DNA of 64,000 nucleotides from Flavobacterium sp. (GTDB taxonomy: Bacteria; Bacteroidota; Bacteroidia; Flavobacteriales; Flavobacteriaceae), in the NCBI GenBank assembly GCA_030151255.1, contig JASLED010000070.1, forward strand, positions 69,166 to 133,165. Reading direction: 5' to 3'. The position numbers and the translations under genes are program-made. Shown here in pieces: positions 36,758 to 44,724 of this stretch (position 1 is the stretch's first letter; each line of letters starts with the position of its first letter). The notes beneath the pieces were generated by a model. The model did not search any database. It was not told where the DNA came from and saw nothing but the letters and a program-made list of their open reading frames with translations.

Positions 36758-36776
36758 TAGCAAACGAAAAGGAATT

Positions 36777-37358
36777 ATGTTAGGATTAAAATTATTGACA
36801 GATCCTCGTTGGGCAAATATTGCAGAATCCAACTTAGAGGAGATTTTGACCGACCATTGTTGGTGCGAACAAAAAGCTGCAACCAATGCAATTACGCTAA
36901 TTACTTATAATTCAGAACACGAAGATTTAGTAACTGAATTGACAGAAATTGCTATTGAAGAAATGCAACACTTTCAGATGGTACACAACATCATCAAAGA
37001 AAAAGGTTACACTTTAGGAAGAGAGCGCAAAGACGATTATGTCAATCAATTGGTAAAATTCTGTAAAAAAGACGGAAGCAGAAATGATGCTTTTATTGAT
37101 CGTTTGTTATTTGCAGCGATGATTGAAGCAAGAAGCTGTGAACGTTTTCGCGTTTTGTCTCAAAATATTAAAGACGAAGAATTAGCGAAATTTTATTATG
37201 ATTTGATGGTTTCTGAAGCCAATCATTATACTACTTTTTTAAAGTTTGCACGTAAATATTCTGAAAAAGTGGATGTTGACAAACGTTGGAAAGAATGGTT
37301 GGAATTTGAAGGTGAATTGATTCAAAGCTACGGAACAAAAGAACAGATTCACGGATAA
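36777..37358 (+). CDS. miaE: tRNA-(ms2io6A)-hydroxylase MiaE
   Basis: The 193-residue ferritin-like diiron monooxygenase hydroxylates the isopentenyl group of ms2i6A37 in tRNAs reading UNN codons. It starts LTDPRWANIAESNLEEILTDHCWCEQKAA; diiron ligands are in that Glu, in EEMQHF (Glu-x-x-His) near residue 62, and in EARSCERFR and EANHYTTF. Length fits the family. It is followed at once by a terminator, so it is monocistronic. Confidence 0.95.
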   Translation: MLGLKLLTDPRWANIAESNLEEILTDHCWCEQKAATNAITLITYNSEHEDLVTELTEIAIEEMQHFQMVHNIIKEKGYTLGRERKDDYVNQLVKFCKKDGSRNDAFIDRLLFAAMIEARSCERFRVLSQNIKDEELAKFYYDLMVSEANHYTTFLKFARKYSEKVDVDKRWKEWLEFEGELIQSYGTKEQIHG

Positions 37359-37365
37359 TATATTG

Positions 37366-37395
37366 AACAGACAGCCAAAAGCTGTCTGTTTTCTT
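37366..37395 (+). terminator. Terminator after miaE
   Basis: AACAGACAGC pairs with GCTGTCTGTT around CAAAA, followed by TTCTTTT, eight bases past the miaE stop. Confidence 0.88.
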
Positions 37396-37938
37396 TTAAG
37401 GTAAATTCTGTACTTGCTTCAATAACTTTTTTGCTCGGTTTTGATAAGCCACCGATTTTTCTGAATAACGCACTTCTATTAGCTCTGCAATTAACTTTGC
37501 TTGTGTGGGAAACTTATTAGCTAACCGCATAATAATTTGCATTGCATTAGCTTCTGTGGCAACTTTTGCCTCCTGAGTTAACCATTCCAAACATTGGTTC
37601 ATCAATTGTTCTTCATTTGATGTTGATAAAATAGCTTTTCTTTTTTCTACCAATAGAATACACAACTTGCTGCATAATCGTTTTATACTTTCATTTCTTA
37701 CTTTTGGCAATGCTTCAATAAAGTAATCGATATAATTATCGAGCAATTGATGATTGTATGTTGCCAAATCATCCAGCAAAACACTGGCTATCACTCCTAC
37801 TTCTTTTGGTTGTTCAAACATAAAAAACAGCAACTCTTTTTCTACGGCCGGAATCACCTTTAATTGCTGCACAGCCTTTGCTCTACTAAGTAAACTTAGG
37901 TTACTTTCTTGTAATATATCATGTATTTTACTTGTCAT
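37396..37938 (-). CDS. Helical-repeat (HEAT-like) protein of unknown function
   Basis: The 180-residue soluble protein is almost all helix, with paired amphipathic helices suggesting HEAT-like repeats: VIPAVEKELLFFMFEQP, GVIASVLLDDLATYNHQLLDNYIDYF and MQIIMRLANKFPTQAKLIAELIEVR. There is no catalytic motif or signal peptide. Such repeats usually bind proteins. Its role is unknown and the gene is solitary; its stop lies within a few bases of the miaE terminator. Confidence 0.72.
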   Translation of the reverse strand: MTSKIHDILQESNLSLLSRAKAVQQLKVIPAVEKELLFFMFEQPKEVGVIASVLLDDLATYNHQLLDNYIDYFIEALPKVRNESIKRLCSKLCILLVEKRKAILSTSNEEQLMNQCLEWLTQEAKVATEANAMQIIMRLANKFPTQAKLIAELIEVRYSEKSVAYQNRAKKLLKQVQNLP

Positions 37939-38004
37939 TTACATTCATATTATTTTCAAAAAGGAAAAATACAAAAAATAATAGTTGTATATCTTATTTT
38001 TTAA

Positions 38005-38040
38005 TTCTACATTTATAGAATACAATCTACACTTATAGAC
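38005..38040 (+). promoter_or_regulatory. Two tandem palindromes, probable BlaI-type operators
   Basis: Two copies of TCTACAYTTATAGA lie at 38006-38019 and 38026-38039, exactly 20 bases apart, almost two helical turns. Each is an imperfect palindrome with TCTA/TAGA ends and TACA/TATA inner half-sites; in the first copy the symmetry extends to TTCTA/TAGAA. They touch the start codon of the first gene of an operon whose second gene encodes a BlaI/MecI-type repressor. BlaI/MecI-type repressors bind TACA/TGTA palindromes as dimers, so autoregulation is the natural reading. Binding itself is inferred. Confidence 0.7.
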
Positions 38041-38466
38041 ATGATGGGAATTAAAGTTTTAATTCTTTTTATATTATTTTGTTTAGTACAAAGTTGTAAA
38101 ATCAATCAGACAGTACATCATGAAAAGGTAGGAAGATGGGTTTTTAAAACTGAATTAGACAACAACAATCGAACTACTGTTTGTGGAAGTTATAATAATA
38201 ACGGTTGGCAAAAAGGTACTTGGAGATATAGACAAAATGGTAAATTATATAAAAAAGAACAATATAAGAAAGGAATTGCTACTGTAACTTTTTATCATTC
38301 AAACGGAAAAATTGCTGAAAAAGGACACACCAAAATCGATACAATTAACGGCTTACATTATTATTATTTCAGTTCTTGGTTTATTTATGATGACGAAGAA
38401 AACTTGACGCAAGTAAAACATTATGATAAAGGAATATTGAAACACGAAACACAAATAAAAAAATGA
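38041..38466 (+). CDS. Lipoprotein with MORN-like (YwqK-type) repeats
   Basis: The 141-residue product has a lipoprotein signal ending LVQSC (Cys19), so it should be lipidated and exported. The rest is a run of short beta-strand units with G-x-W-x-Y patterns, such as KVGRWVFK, NNGWQKGTWRYRQNGKLYKKEQY and YHSNGKIAEKGHTKID, like MORN or YwqK repeats. Function is unknown. It is the first gene of the unit and its last four bases overlap the repressor gene (ATGA), so it is translated together with the repressor. Met at 38041 or 38044 could be the start. Confidence 0.78.
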   Translation: MMGIKVLILFILFCLVQSCKINQTVHHEKVGRWVFKTELDNNNRTTVCGSYNNNGWQKGTWRYRQNGKLYKKEQYKKGIATVTFYHSNGKIAEKGHTKIDTINGLHYYYFSSWFIYDDEENLTQVKHYDKGILKHETQIKK

Positions 38467-38828
38467 TAAAACTACCACAAACCGAAGAACAATTAATGGA
38501 ATATATTTGGGATTTAAACGAAGCTTTTGCAAAAGATTTACTAGAGCGATATCCTGAACCTAAACCAGCGCCAACTACTTTAGCTACTTTGCTAAAAAGA
38601 TTGGCAGATAAAGGTTTTATTACCTATAAAACATATGGCAATTCAAGAGCTTATTCGTCATTGATAAAAAAAGAAGATTACTTTGAGCAGCATTTAAACA
38701 ATATGGTAGAACAGCACTTTGATAATTCGGCCTTCTCATTTGCTTCTTTCTTTACTCGAAAAAGTAAAATGACCAAAGAAGAATTAGAATCGCTAAAAAA
38801 AATTGTAGATGAACAACTAAAAAAATAA
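38463..38828 (+). CDS. BlaI/MecI/CopY-type transcriptional repressor
   Basis: The 121-residue protein has an N-terminal winged helix (about 4-72) with QLMEYIWDLNEAFAKDLLERYP and PTTLATLLKRLADKGFITYK, and a helical dimerisation tail ending EELESLKKIVDEQLKK. In beta-lactamase systems such a repressor is cut or released when the partner BlaR1 peptidase senses a signal. Its start overlaps the lipoprotein gene and the M56 gene begins four bases later, the classical blaI-blaR1 pairing. The probable operators lie at 38005-38040. Confidence 0.93.
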   Translation: MIKLPQTEEQLMEYIWDLNEAFAKDLLERYPEPKPAPTTLATLLKRLADKGFITYKTYGNSRAYSSLIKKEDYFEQHLNNMVEQHFDNSAFSFASFFTRKSKMTKEELESLKKIVDEQLKK

Positions 38829-38832
38829 TCCT

Positions 38833-40056
38833 ATGCTATTGTACCTAATCAAAACAACTATTCTTTTAGTATTAAGTCTTGGCATTTATAAACTAGGCTT
38901 AGAGAATAGAAAAAATCATCATTTTAAACGTTATTACTTATTGGCTACTTTGCTTTTAGCATTAATCTTACCTTTAATCAAAATTCAATCAAACAGTGAA
39001 TTAACTTTAGCTAACACAAAACTGCAAGCGCTTAATGAAGTAATTATTGCACCATCTAGCAACCCCGAAAATACTTCTATTACTTGGGCTACTGTTACTT
39101 TGATGGTTTATGGAATAGTTGCTCTATACTTTTTAACTCGCTTGATTAAATCTGTTTATGCTTTCAGAAAGTTGGAACAAAAAGGAACAATTGTTTATAA
39201 TAAAGGGCAAAAATTTGTTTTATTACCTACCAACGATTTTGCTTTTACATTTGGACAAACAATTTATTTGCCATTGCATATTCCAATCGATTGGAGCAAC
39301 AAAATTATTTTGCACGAATATAATCACGTTCAACAAAAACATACACTTGATATTCTATTAATCGAATTTATCAAAGCTTTCTTTTGGTTTCATCCTGCTA
39401 TTTATTATTACAAAGAAAACATGGTACTAAATCATGAATTTTTGGCCGATGATACGCTTAATACAACCCAAACAGAAGTACAAGATTATCTTCAATTGCT
39501 ATTACACCAAAATTATACTCAAAATGAATTGAAATTAAGCAGTTCATTTAATTTTAATCTAACCAAAAAACGCTTTATTATGATTACAAAAAAGAACACT
39601 CCTTGGCAAAATGCCTTAGCTGTTGGCAGCGCTATTTTACTATTATCTGTTGTGGGTACTTACACTGTTTTTGCACAAGACAAAAAATATAATAGGATTG
39701 AATCTCAACCTGCATCAGAAAATGACAAAGACAAAGTATTTATACAAGTACAACAGCATGCCGAATATCCTGGCGGAATGAGTGAGTTTAACAAAGAGTT
39801 TATACAAAACTTTGAAACTCCTGATTTCCCTGAAGCCTCAGCTCGAGTTATCATTACTTTTATTGTAGAAAAAGACGGAAGTCTTAATGAAATAAAAGTA
39901 CTTAAAGATCCTGGATATGGCATGGCAGAAGCAGCTTTATCTGCACTTAGTAAAACTAAAAATTGGAAACCTGCTATACACAATGGAGAGCCAGTTCGCA
40001 GTCAATTTACATTACCGATTGCTATTCAAGTAAGCCAAGAAGAAAAAAAATCGTAG
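38833..40056 (+). CDS. M56 (BlaR1-like) membrane peptidase fused to a TonB C-terminal domain
   Basis: The 407-residue protein has helices near 5-20, 35-50 and 90-108, then the zinc site HEYNH at 161-165 (HExxH) with the third ligand in NHEFLADD further on. A last membrane segment near 258-281 ends in VFAQ, which looks like a signal-peptidase site. A TonB C-terminal domain (about 293-400) follows, with YPGGMSEFNKEF and PVRSQFTLPI. BlaR1 relatives normally sense a ligand and cleave a BlaI-type repressor. Here a TonB domain replaces the penicillin-binding sensor, so the trigger may be envelope state or receptor contact; this is inference. Confidence 0.9.
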   Translation: MLLYLIKTTILLVLSLGIYKLGLENRKNHHFKRYYLLATLLLALILPLIKIQSNSELTLANTKLQALNEVIIAPSSNPENTSITWATVTLMVYGIVALYFLTRLIKSVYAFRKLEQKGTIVYNKGQKFVLLPTNDFAFTFGQTIYLPLHIPIDWSNKIILHEYNHVQQKHTLDILLIEFIKAFFWFHPAIYYYKENMVLNHEFLADDTLNTTQTEVQDYLQLLLHQNYTQNELKLSSSFNFNLTKKRFIMITKKNTPWQNALAVGSAILLLSVVGTYTVFAQDKKYNRIESQPASENDKDKVFIQVQQHAEYPGGMSEFNKEFIQNFETPDFPEASARVIITFIVEKDGSLNEIKVLKDPGYGMAEAALSALSKTKNWKPAIHNGEPVRSQFTLPIAIQVSQEEKKS

Positions 40057-40072
40057 TAAATGCAGATAAATT

Positions 40073-40870
40073 ATGAATAAACTTTTCTATAAAATATTTT
40101 CTGTTCTTACAATATTCTTATGCCTAATAGGAAATATTTTGCAGATAAAAGCACAGAAGAAGGAAAATATATTTACCAATTACAACAACTTTGTAAAAGT
40201 AGATCGATCAGTTTATGAACAACAAGTATATCTTTCTATTGTAGCAAAAGAAGTGAAAGAACAAGCGAAAGGAGCTAATTATATCAATCAACAACTAATG
40301 GCTTGGGATTATTTATTAGTAAATTATACTCAACCCATAGATTATGACAAATTAGAGCAAATTTCAGATACAATAATTTTGCAAAAAACAGTAATTCAAC
40401 AATTGTCAAAAGATTCTATTTTTCATCCAATTGTACAACGATATGTACGTAAAGTGATTGATAAAACGCAGCCGAAAGATACCGTTAGCCTAAACAGCAT
40501 AATGAATATTGCTGTAAAATTTTTTAACATCAATAAAATAACTCCCGAAGGTTACTATAGCGCAAAAATTTGTGTAGGTATTAACGACATTAAAACAATT
40601 GAACCCAAAAGATTTCCCTTTATAGAAGCTTTTGCTTTTGATATTATTATGGAAAATCTAAACAATGAAACATACAATATCTATCCTTATTTTGTAAAAA
40701 GCATTGAAAGAATCTATCAGCTTCATTTAGGAATAGATGAAAACGAACGCTTATTACGTGCACAAGGTGCTCTTTTTATCCAAATGTTGCAATCCGATCA
40801 ATTAAAACAATTGCTTCAAGATGAATATGAAAAGAAAAAAGACATTCTTCCTTTTATTTTAAGTACATAA
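40073..40870 (+). CDS. Exported protein of unknown function in the BlaI/M56 cluster
   Basis: The 265-residue product has a signal peptide (about 8-27, ending IKAQ) and a helical soluble region with no motif I recognise. It starts 16 bases after the M56 gene, and a terminator follows its stop, so it closes the transcript of lipoprotein, repressor and M56 peptidase. It may be the extracytoplasmic partner or output of that regulator; no direct evidence exists. Confidence 0.75.
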   Translation: MNKLFYKIFSVLTIFLCLIGNILQIKAQKKENIFTNYNNFVKVDRSVYEQQVYLSIVAKEVKEQAKGANYINQQLMAWDYLLVNYTQPIDYDKLEQISDTIILQKTVIQQLSKDSIFHPIVQRYVRKVIDKTQPKDTVSLNSIMNIAVKFFNINKITPEGYYSAKICVGINDIKTIEPKRFPFIEAFAFDIIMENLNNETYNIYPYFVKSIERIYQLHLGIDENERLLRAQGALFIQMLQSDQLKQLLQDEYEKKKDILPFILST

Positions 40871-40888
40871 TAGAAATTGATAAAAACC

Positions 40889-40917
40889 AAAGAGAGTTGC
40901 TTAACTCTCTTTTTTTA
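40889..40917 (+). terminator. Terminator closing the BlaI/M56 transcript
   Basis: AAGAGAGTT pairs with AACTCTCTT around GCTT, followed by seven T's. Confidence 0.9.
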
Positions 40918-40946
40918 TTACCTTTAAGACACCTAAAACTACAAAA

Positions 40947-41396
40947 ATGAAAATTCACCTTACTATATTTTTATTTTTTATTGCATTAAAAAGTTTATCT
41001 GCACAAGAAAATAAACCTCAACCTCCAACTGAGAATCTTCAGCTAGAAGAAATTATAGATGATGAAGATGAAGTTCATATAATTGTTCAAAACAACGCGG
41101 AATATCCTGGCGGATTACTCAACTTTCGCAAAGAATTTAAAATTTATTTCGAAACACCAGAAATTGAAGAAAATCGCATCAAAGTTCCGGTTGTTTTTAT
41201 TATAGAAAAAGATGGAACCATCAGTGATATTAAAGTATATAATGATCCTGGCTATGATATACAAGAGCGCGTGATTAAAGCTTTTGAAAAAATGCAAACT
41301 TGGAAACCCGCAAATAACAACAAACAACCTGTGCGTAGTCAGTTTACTTTACCAATAACTCTTGAAAAAATTAGAGATAATTCAACAGCTAATTAA
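40947..41396 (+). CDS. Exported stand-alone TonB C-terminal domain protein 1
   Basis: The 149-residue product has a signal peptide (1-19, ending LSAQ), a short acidic linker (LEEIIDDEDEVH), then a TonB C-terminal domain that starts NAEYPGGLLNFRKEF and ends PVRSQFTLPI, as in the M56 fusion nearby. Without a membrane anchor it should be soluble in the periplasm and cannot on its own link ExbBD to receptors. It lies past a terminator, so it probably has its own promoter. The next TonB-domain gene starts 16 bases on. Confidence 0.85.
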   Translation: MKIHLTIFLFFIALKSLSAQENKPQPPTENLQLEEIIDDEDEVHIIVQNNAEYPGGLLNFRKEFKIYFETPEIEENRIKVPVVFIIEKDGTISDIKVYNDPGYDIQERVIKAFEKMQTWKPANNNKQPVRSQFTLPITLEKIRDNSTAN

Positions 41397-41412
41397 CCTA
41401 TCAAAAAATAAT

Positions 41413-41853
41413 ATGTCAATTAAAAGAAAAGCATTTTGGCACAATTCCATCGCAATTAGCAGTGCGGTTTTACTTTTATGCTCAATTACAACTTCTTCTA
41501 GTTTTGCTCAAGAAAAGAAAGCTAAAAAAGAAAAAACAAATCAAACACAAAAAGAAATTGTAAAAGAAGCCAAATATCCAGGTGGGATGAGTGCTTTTTC
41601 AAATGACTTTATGAAACACTTTAAATCTTATAGAGATCCTCATCTGAACATTCGACTAATAGTTAATTTCATTGTTGATGCTGATGGCAGTATGAGTAAA
41701 ATAAACATCATTAATGATCCAGGATACGGAACAGGACCAGCAGCTATTGAAGCTTTATTAAAAATGAAAAAATGGAAACCCGCAACACTAAATGGAGAAG
41801 CTGTTGATAGTGAGTTTACTTTACCAATTACTATTCAAGGATCTCAAACATAA
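41413..41853 (+). CDS. Exported stand-alone TonB C-terminal domain protein 2, copy of M56 tail
   Basis: The 146-residue product starts MSIKRKAFWHNSIAISSA and has a signal ending SSFAQEKKAKK. This aligns residue by residue with positions 250-285 of the M56 fusion (MITKKNTPWQNALAVGSA and VFAQDKK). The TonB domain follows with AKYPGGMSAFSNDFMKHF, INDPGYGTGPAAIEAL and EFTLPITIQ. It looks like a partial duplication of the M56 gene from its internal methionine onward. I use the ATG at 41413; an upstream in-frame start at 41362 would overlap the previous gene. Confidence 0.87.
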   Translation: MSIKRKAFWHNSIAISSAVLLLCSITTSSSFAQEKKAKKEKTNQTQKEIVKEAKYPGGMSAFSNDFMKHFKSYRDPHLNIRLIVNFIVDADGSMSKINIINDPGYGTGPAAIEALLKMKKWKPATLNGEAVDSEFTLPITIQGSQT

Positions 41854-41953
41854 CAATAAAAAATATTAGCAAGTTAATATTAACCACTATACATTTAAAA
41901 CAACGATTAAAAGCTCATCTTGGTTCTTTTTAACTCTTAAAAAACTTAAATCT

Positions 41954-42403
41954 ATGAATCTAATTAATACTAAGAATAATATACTTTTACTAAGTAGCGC
42001 CTTGGAGCTTTTATGTATATTAGGCGCTACTTCTGCATTAGCACAAGAGCAAGAAAAAATAATTACAGTTTATAATCAGGATGAGGTAGATACAAAAGTA
42101 GAATACCCTCACAGTACTTTTTTTCCTGCTTTTAAATCTGTTTTTATCAGTCCTGATACTCCAAAAAAAGGGTATTATAGAGTTATTGTTTCTTTTATTG
42201 TAGAAACGGATGGCCGATTAACAGATATTCAAATTATTAAAGGAGATGAATACGGATTAGGAGATGCAGTGAAAAATGCCTTATCTCAAGTACCACCTTG
42301 GACACCTGCTATAAAAGACGGAAAAAATGTTCGCAGTCATTTTTTAATGCCTTTTACCATTGAAGGTAATGGCAAATTAAAAACACCTAAGAAGAAGAAA
42401 TAA
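41954..42403 (+). CDS. Exported stand-alone TonB C-terminal domain protein 3
   Basis: The 149-residue product has a signal peptide (about 8-30, ending SALAQ) and a TonB-like C-terminal domain with VIVSFIVETDGRLTDIQIIKG and VRSHFLMPFTIEG. The usual YPGG start is changed to YPHSTFFPAF and the tail is lysine-rich (KTPKKKK). It is the most divergent of the three small TonB-domain proteins. A 100-base gap separates it from the previous gene, and a strong terminator follows. Confidence 0.82.
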   Translation: MNLINTKNNILLLSSALELLCILGATSALAQEQEKIITVYNQDEVDTKVEYPHSTFFPAFKSVFISPDTPKKGYYRVIVSFIVETDGRLTDIQIIKGDEYGLGDAVKNALSQVPPWTPAIKDGKNVRSHFLMPFTIEGNGKLKTPKKKK

Positions 42404-42411
42404 TTATTTAT

Positions 42412-42452
42412 AAAAAAATCCCCAACACCTAATAAGCGTTGGGGATTTTTTT
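42412..42452. terminator. Bidirectional terminator
   Basis: AAAAAATCCCCAAC pairs with GTTGGGGATTTTTT around a 12-base loop, with A and T runs on both sides. It serves the TonB-domain gene on the left and the YjbR-type gene on the right. Confidence 0.92.
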
Positions 42453-42810
42453 ATCCTATACTTTCTCTCACTTTCTTGGTTAAACTTCCATACACCAAAT
42501 CATACGAATGATCGATTAATTCTTTTAAAAAAGGCCAAGTTATTGCTCCTTTAATCTGCACGGTGTTCCAATGTTTTTTATTCATATGATAACCTGGAAT
42601 AATCTCTATAAATTCAGCGCGAAGTTCTTCAGCATGATCAGGATCGCATTTTAAATTCATCGAAGCTTCTCCTTTTTCCCAATCGGATAAACTCATCAAC
42701 AAATACATCTTTCCGCCCACTTTAAACGTAAGCGTATCTTCGTCAAAAGGAAAGCTTTCTGTTGTTCCTTTTTTGTTTAAACAATAGTCATAAATCGTAC
42801 TGATATCCAT
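42451..42810 (-). CDS. MmcQ/YjbR-family protein
   Basis: The 119-residue protein has the CyaY-like YjbR fold: MDISTIYDYCLNKKGTTESFPFDEDTLTFKVGGKMYLL at the start, NLKCDPDHAEELRAE near 52-66, GYHMNKKHWNTV near 73-84 and LIDHSYDLVYGSLTKK near the end. Members are often called DNA-binding, but their role is unclear. It starts two bases after the cyclase-family gene and is probably cotranscribed. Confidence 0.9.
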   Translation of the reverse strand: MDISTIYDYCLNKKGTTESFPFDEDTLTFKVGGKMYLLMSLSDWEKGEASMNLKCDPDHAEELRAEFIEIIPGYHMNKKHWNTVQIKGAITWPFLKELIDHSYDLVYGSLTKKVRESIG

Positions 42811-42812
42811 CT

Positions 42813-43586
42813 TTACTCTATTATTACATATAAGGTTGGTTTACTCGGGCTAGCGTCATTCACAAAAGAAGCCATTTGTAAATTGATAAAATACAAACCA
42901 TCATTTACTTCATTGGGCACATAAATCATTTCTGTAATTGTAGCTTGCAAACGAGCATCTGCATTTAAGTGTTTGGTATCGGTTACTTGCCAAAACGCCT
43001 TATGAGCGGCCAATTTCCCTCCGTCTTCTTCTCTGTCTACACTTGGCAAATCAATTAACAAATGCTCAATGCCTTTTTCTCGTAAAAAAGCAGCAGCTGA
43101 TGCTTCTAAATACGGTGGATTGGTATGCGAATATTTTAATGCTTTCTTTTCTTCCAAATTGGGTAAGGTACGAATAACAAATGCTTTTTGCCCGTTGGAT
43201 TGCCAAGCTTGCTGAACTTGATCTAACAAAATTACCTCATCTCCATTTTCTAATTGTGCAGGTACAAAAGAAGCGACTTGCACCAAAAAGAAAAACGTTT
43301 TTAAACTGTCATTGACATTGTAAAAATCATTGGTAATATGCCCCAAACACTCGGTGTGTGTGCCGTGCGCGTGCGGATTGAAATAAATATTATTAAAATT
43401 GGTGGATGATTTTCCTTCGCTTACTTTGCCAATCCAATCACCCATAACAACGGGATTGATTTCTGGCTGATTCAAATACCAAGCAATTGGATTTTCTTCC
43501 GAATTGATTAATGGAATAGAAATATCGATTGGTTGATTCAAATCAATCGTATAGTGATTTTGGTTGTAGTTAATAGTTGCCTTCAC
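42813..43586 (-). CDS. Cyclase-family metal-dependent hydrolase (kynurenine formamidase-like)
   Basis: The 257-residue product has the family metal site HAHGTHTECLGHIT near 93-106, close to the HxGTHxDxxxH consensus; the Asp is Glu here. IDLPSVDREEDGG follows later. The superfamily includes kynurenine formamidase and isatin hydrolase, but substrate is not deducible. It starts four bases after hemW and lies in a run of four minus-strand genes. Confidence 0.85.
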   Translation of the reverse strand: MKATINYNQNHYTIDLNQPIDISIPLINSEENPIAWYLNQPEINPVVMGDWIGKVSEGKSSTNFNNIYFNPHAHGTHTECLGHITNDFYNVNDSLKTFFFLVQVASFVPAQLENGDEVILLDQVQQAWQSNGQKAFVIRTLPNLEEKKALKYSHTNPPYLEASAAAFLREKGIEHLLIDLPSVDREEDGGKLAAHKAFWQVTDTKHLNADARLQATITEMIYVPNEVNDGLYFINLQMASFVNDASPSKPTLYVIIE

Positions 43587-43590
43587 TGTT

Positions 43591-44724
43591 TTATTCCAAA
43601 TCTACCCAAAATAAATCAGATGCAATACCATCACTTAAAAATTTTCCTTTATTTGTAATGGTCAATACAGCATCAGATAAATCCATCAATTCATCTTGAA
43701 TATACGGTGCGGCAGCTTGTTCTAAATAATTGAGATAAGATTGTCCAAATTCTCGTTCAATTCGATTCAAATCTACACCCCAAATCGTACGCAATCCTGT
43801 CATAATGTATTCATTGTATTGATCAGTAATCGACAATTTTTCAATTTCATTAGGCAATTGATCTTCTTCCAAACTTTTGATATACAAACTATTATTGGCA
43901 ATGTTCCAACTGCGATGTGTACCGTTAAAACTATGTGCTGAAGGACCAATGCCTAAATATTTTTTTCCTAACCAATAGGCTGAATTATTTTTGGAATAAT
44001 AGCCAGGTTTTGCAAAATTGGACAATTCGTAATGAATATATCCTTTGTTGGTCAACGTTTTGATCAACAATAAAAAATGCTGATGCGCTACTTCTTCTTC
44101 CGGACTTGGAATTACTCCTTTTTTAATCAATTTATTTAATGCCGTGCGTTCTTCTACCGTTAAAGCATAACAAGAAATGTGCGGAATACCCAAAGTCAAA
44201 ATACGTTCTACATTGCTCAACCATCTTTCGTTGCTCATATTGGGAATACCGTAAATTAGATCAATCGAGATATTGTCAAAATACTTTACTGCTTCTTCCA
44301 AGCAATTGATGGCTTCGTTGGCATTGTGCGCGCGATTCATCATTTTTAAATCAGCCTCGTCAAACGACTGAATACCAATACTCAACCGATTGACTTTAGA
44401 TTGAGCCAATTTTTGAATGGTTGCCTGATCCAAATCATCCGGATTGGCTTCTAAAGTAATTTCTGGCGATGCAATAACTTGATGCAATCGATACACCTCA
44501 GCAATTAAATCGTTGATTTCTTCAACAGCCAAAATACTTGGCGTTCCTCCACCAAAATAAATAGTTTCGATGATTTCTCCGTCTAGCTCGTTTTGGCGCA
44601 ATTGCATTTCTCTTTTTAAAGCGCTCAACATTTCTGCTTTCTTTTTCAAGGAAGTAGAAAAGTGAAAATCACAATAGTGACACGCTTGTTTGCAAAACGG
44701 AATGTGAATATAAATACCTGCCAT
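43591..44724 (-). CDS. hemW: Radical SAM protein HemW
   Basis: The 377-residue radical SAM protein has the 4Fe-4S site CKQACHYCDF with Cys11, Cys15 and Cys18, followed by ETIYFGGGTPSIL and EANPDD near 92-97, IGIQSFDEADLKMMNR and IDLIYGIPNMS. A HemN-C-type region follows at the C-terminus. HemW binds heme and delivers it to heme proteins; it was long mis-named as coproporphyrinogen oxidase. It shares one base with the end of ruvC (TAATG). Confidence 0.92.
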   Translation of the reverse strand: MAGIYIHIPFCKQACHYCDFHFSTSLKKKAEMLSALKREMQLRQNELDGEIIETIYFGGGTPSILAVEEINDLIAEVYRLHQVIASPEITLEANPDDLDQATIQKLAQSKVNRLSIGIQSFDEADLKMMNRAHNANEAINCLEEAVKYFDNISIDLIYGIPNMSNERWLSNVERILTLGIPHISCYALTVEERTALNKLIKKGVIPSPEEEVAHQHFLLLIKTLTNKGYIHYELSNFAKPGYYSKNNSAYWLGKKYLGIGPSAHSFNGTHRSWNIANNSLYIKSLEEDQLPNEIEKLSITDQYNEYIMTGLRTIWGVDLNRIEREFGQSYLNYLEQAAAPYIQDELMDLSDAVLTITNKGKFLSDGIASDLFWVDLE

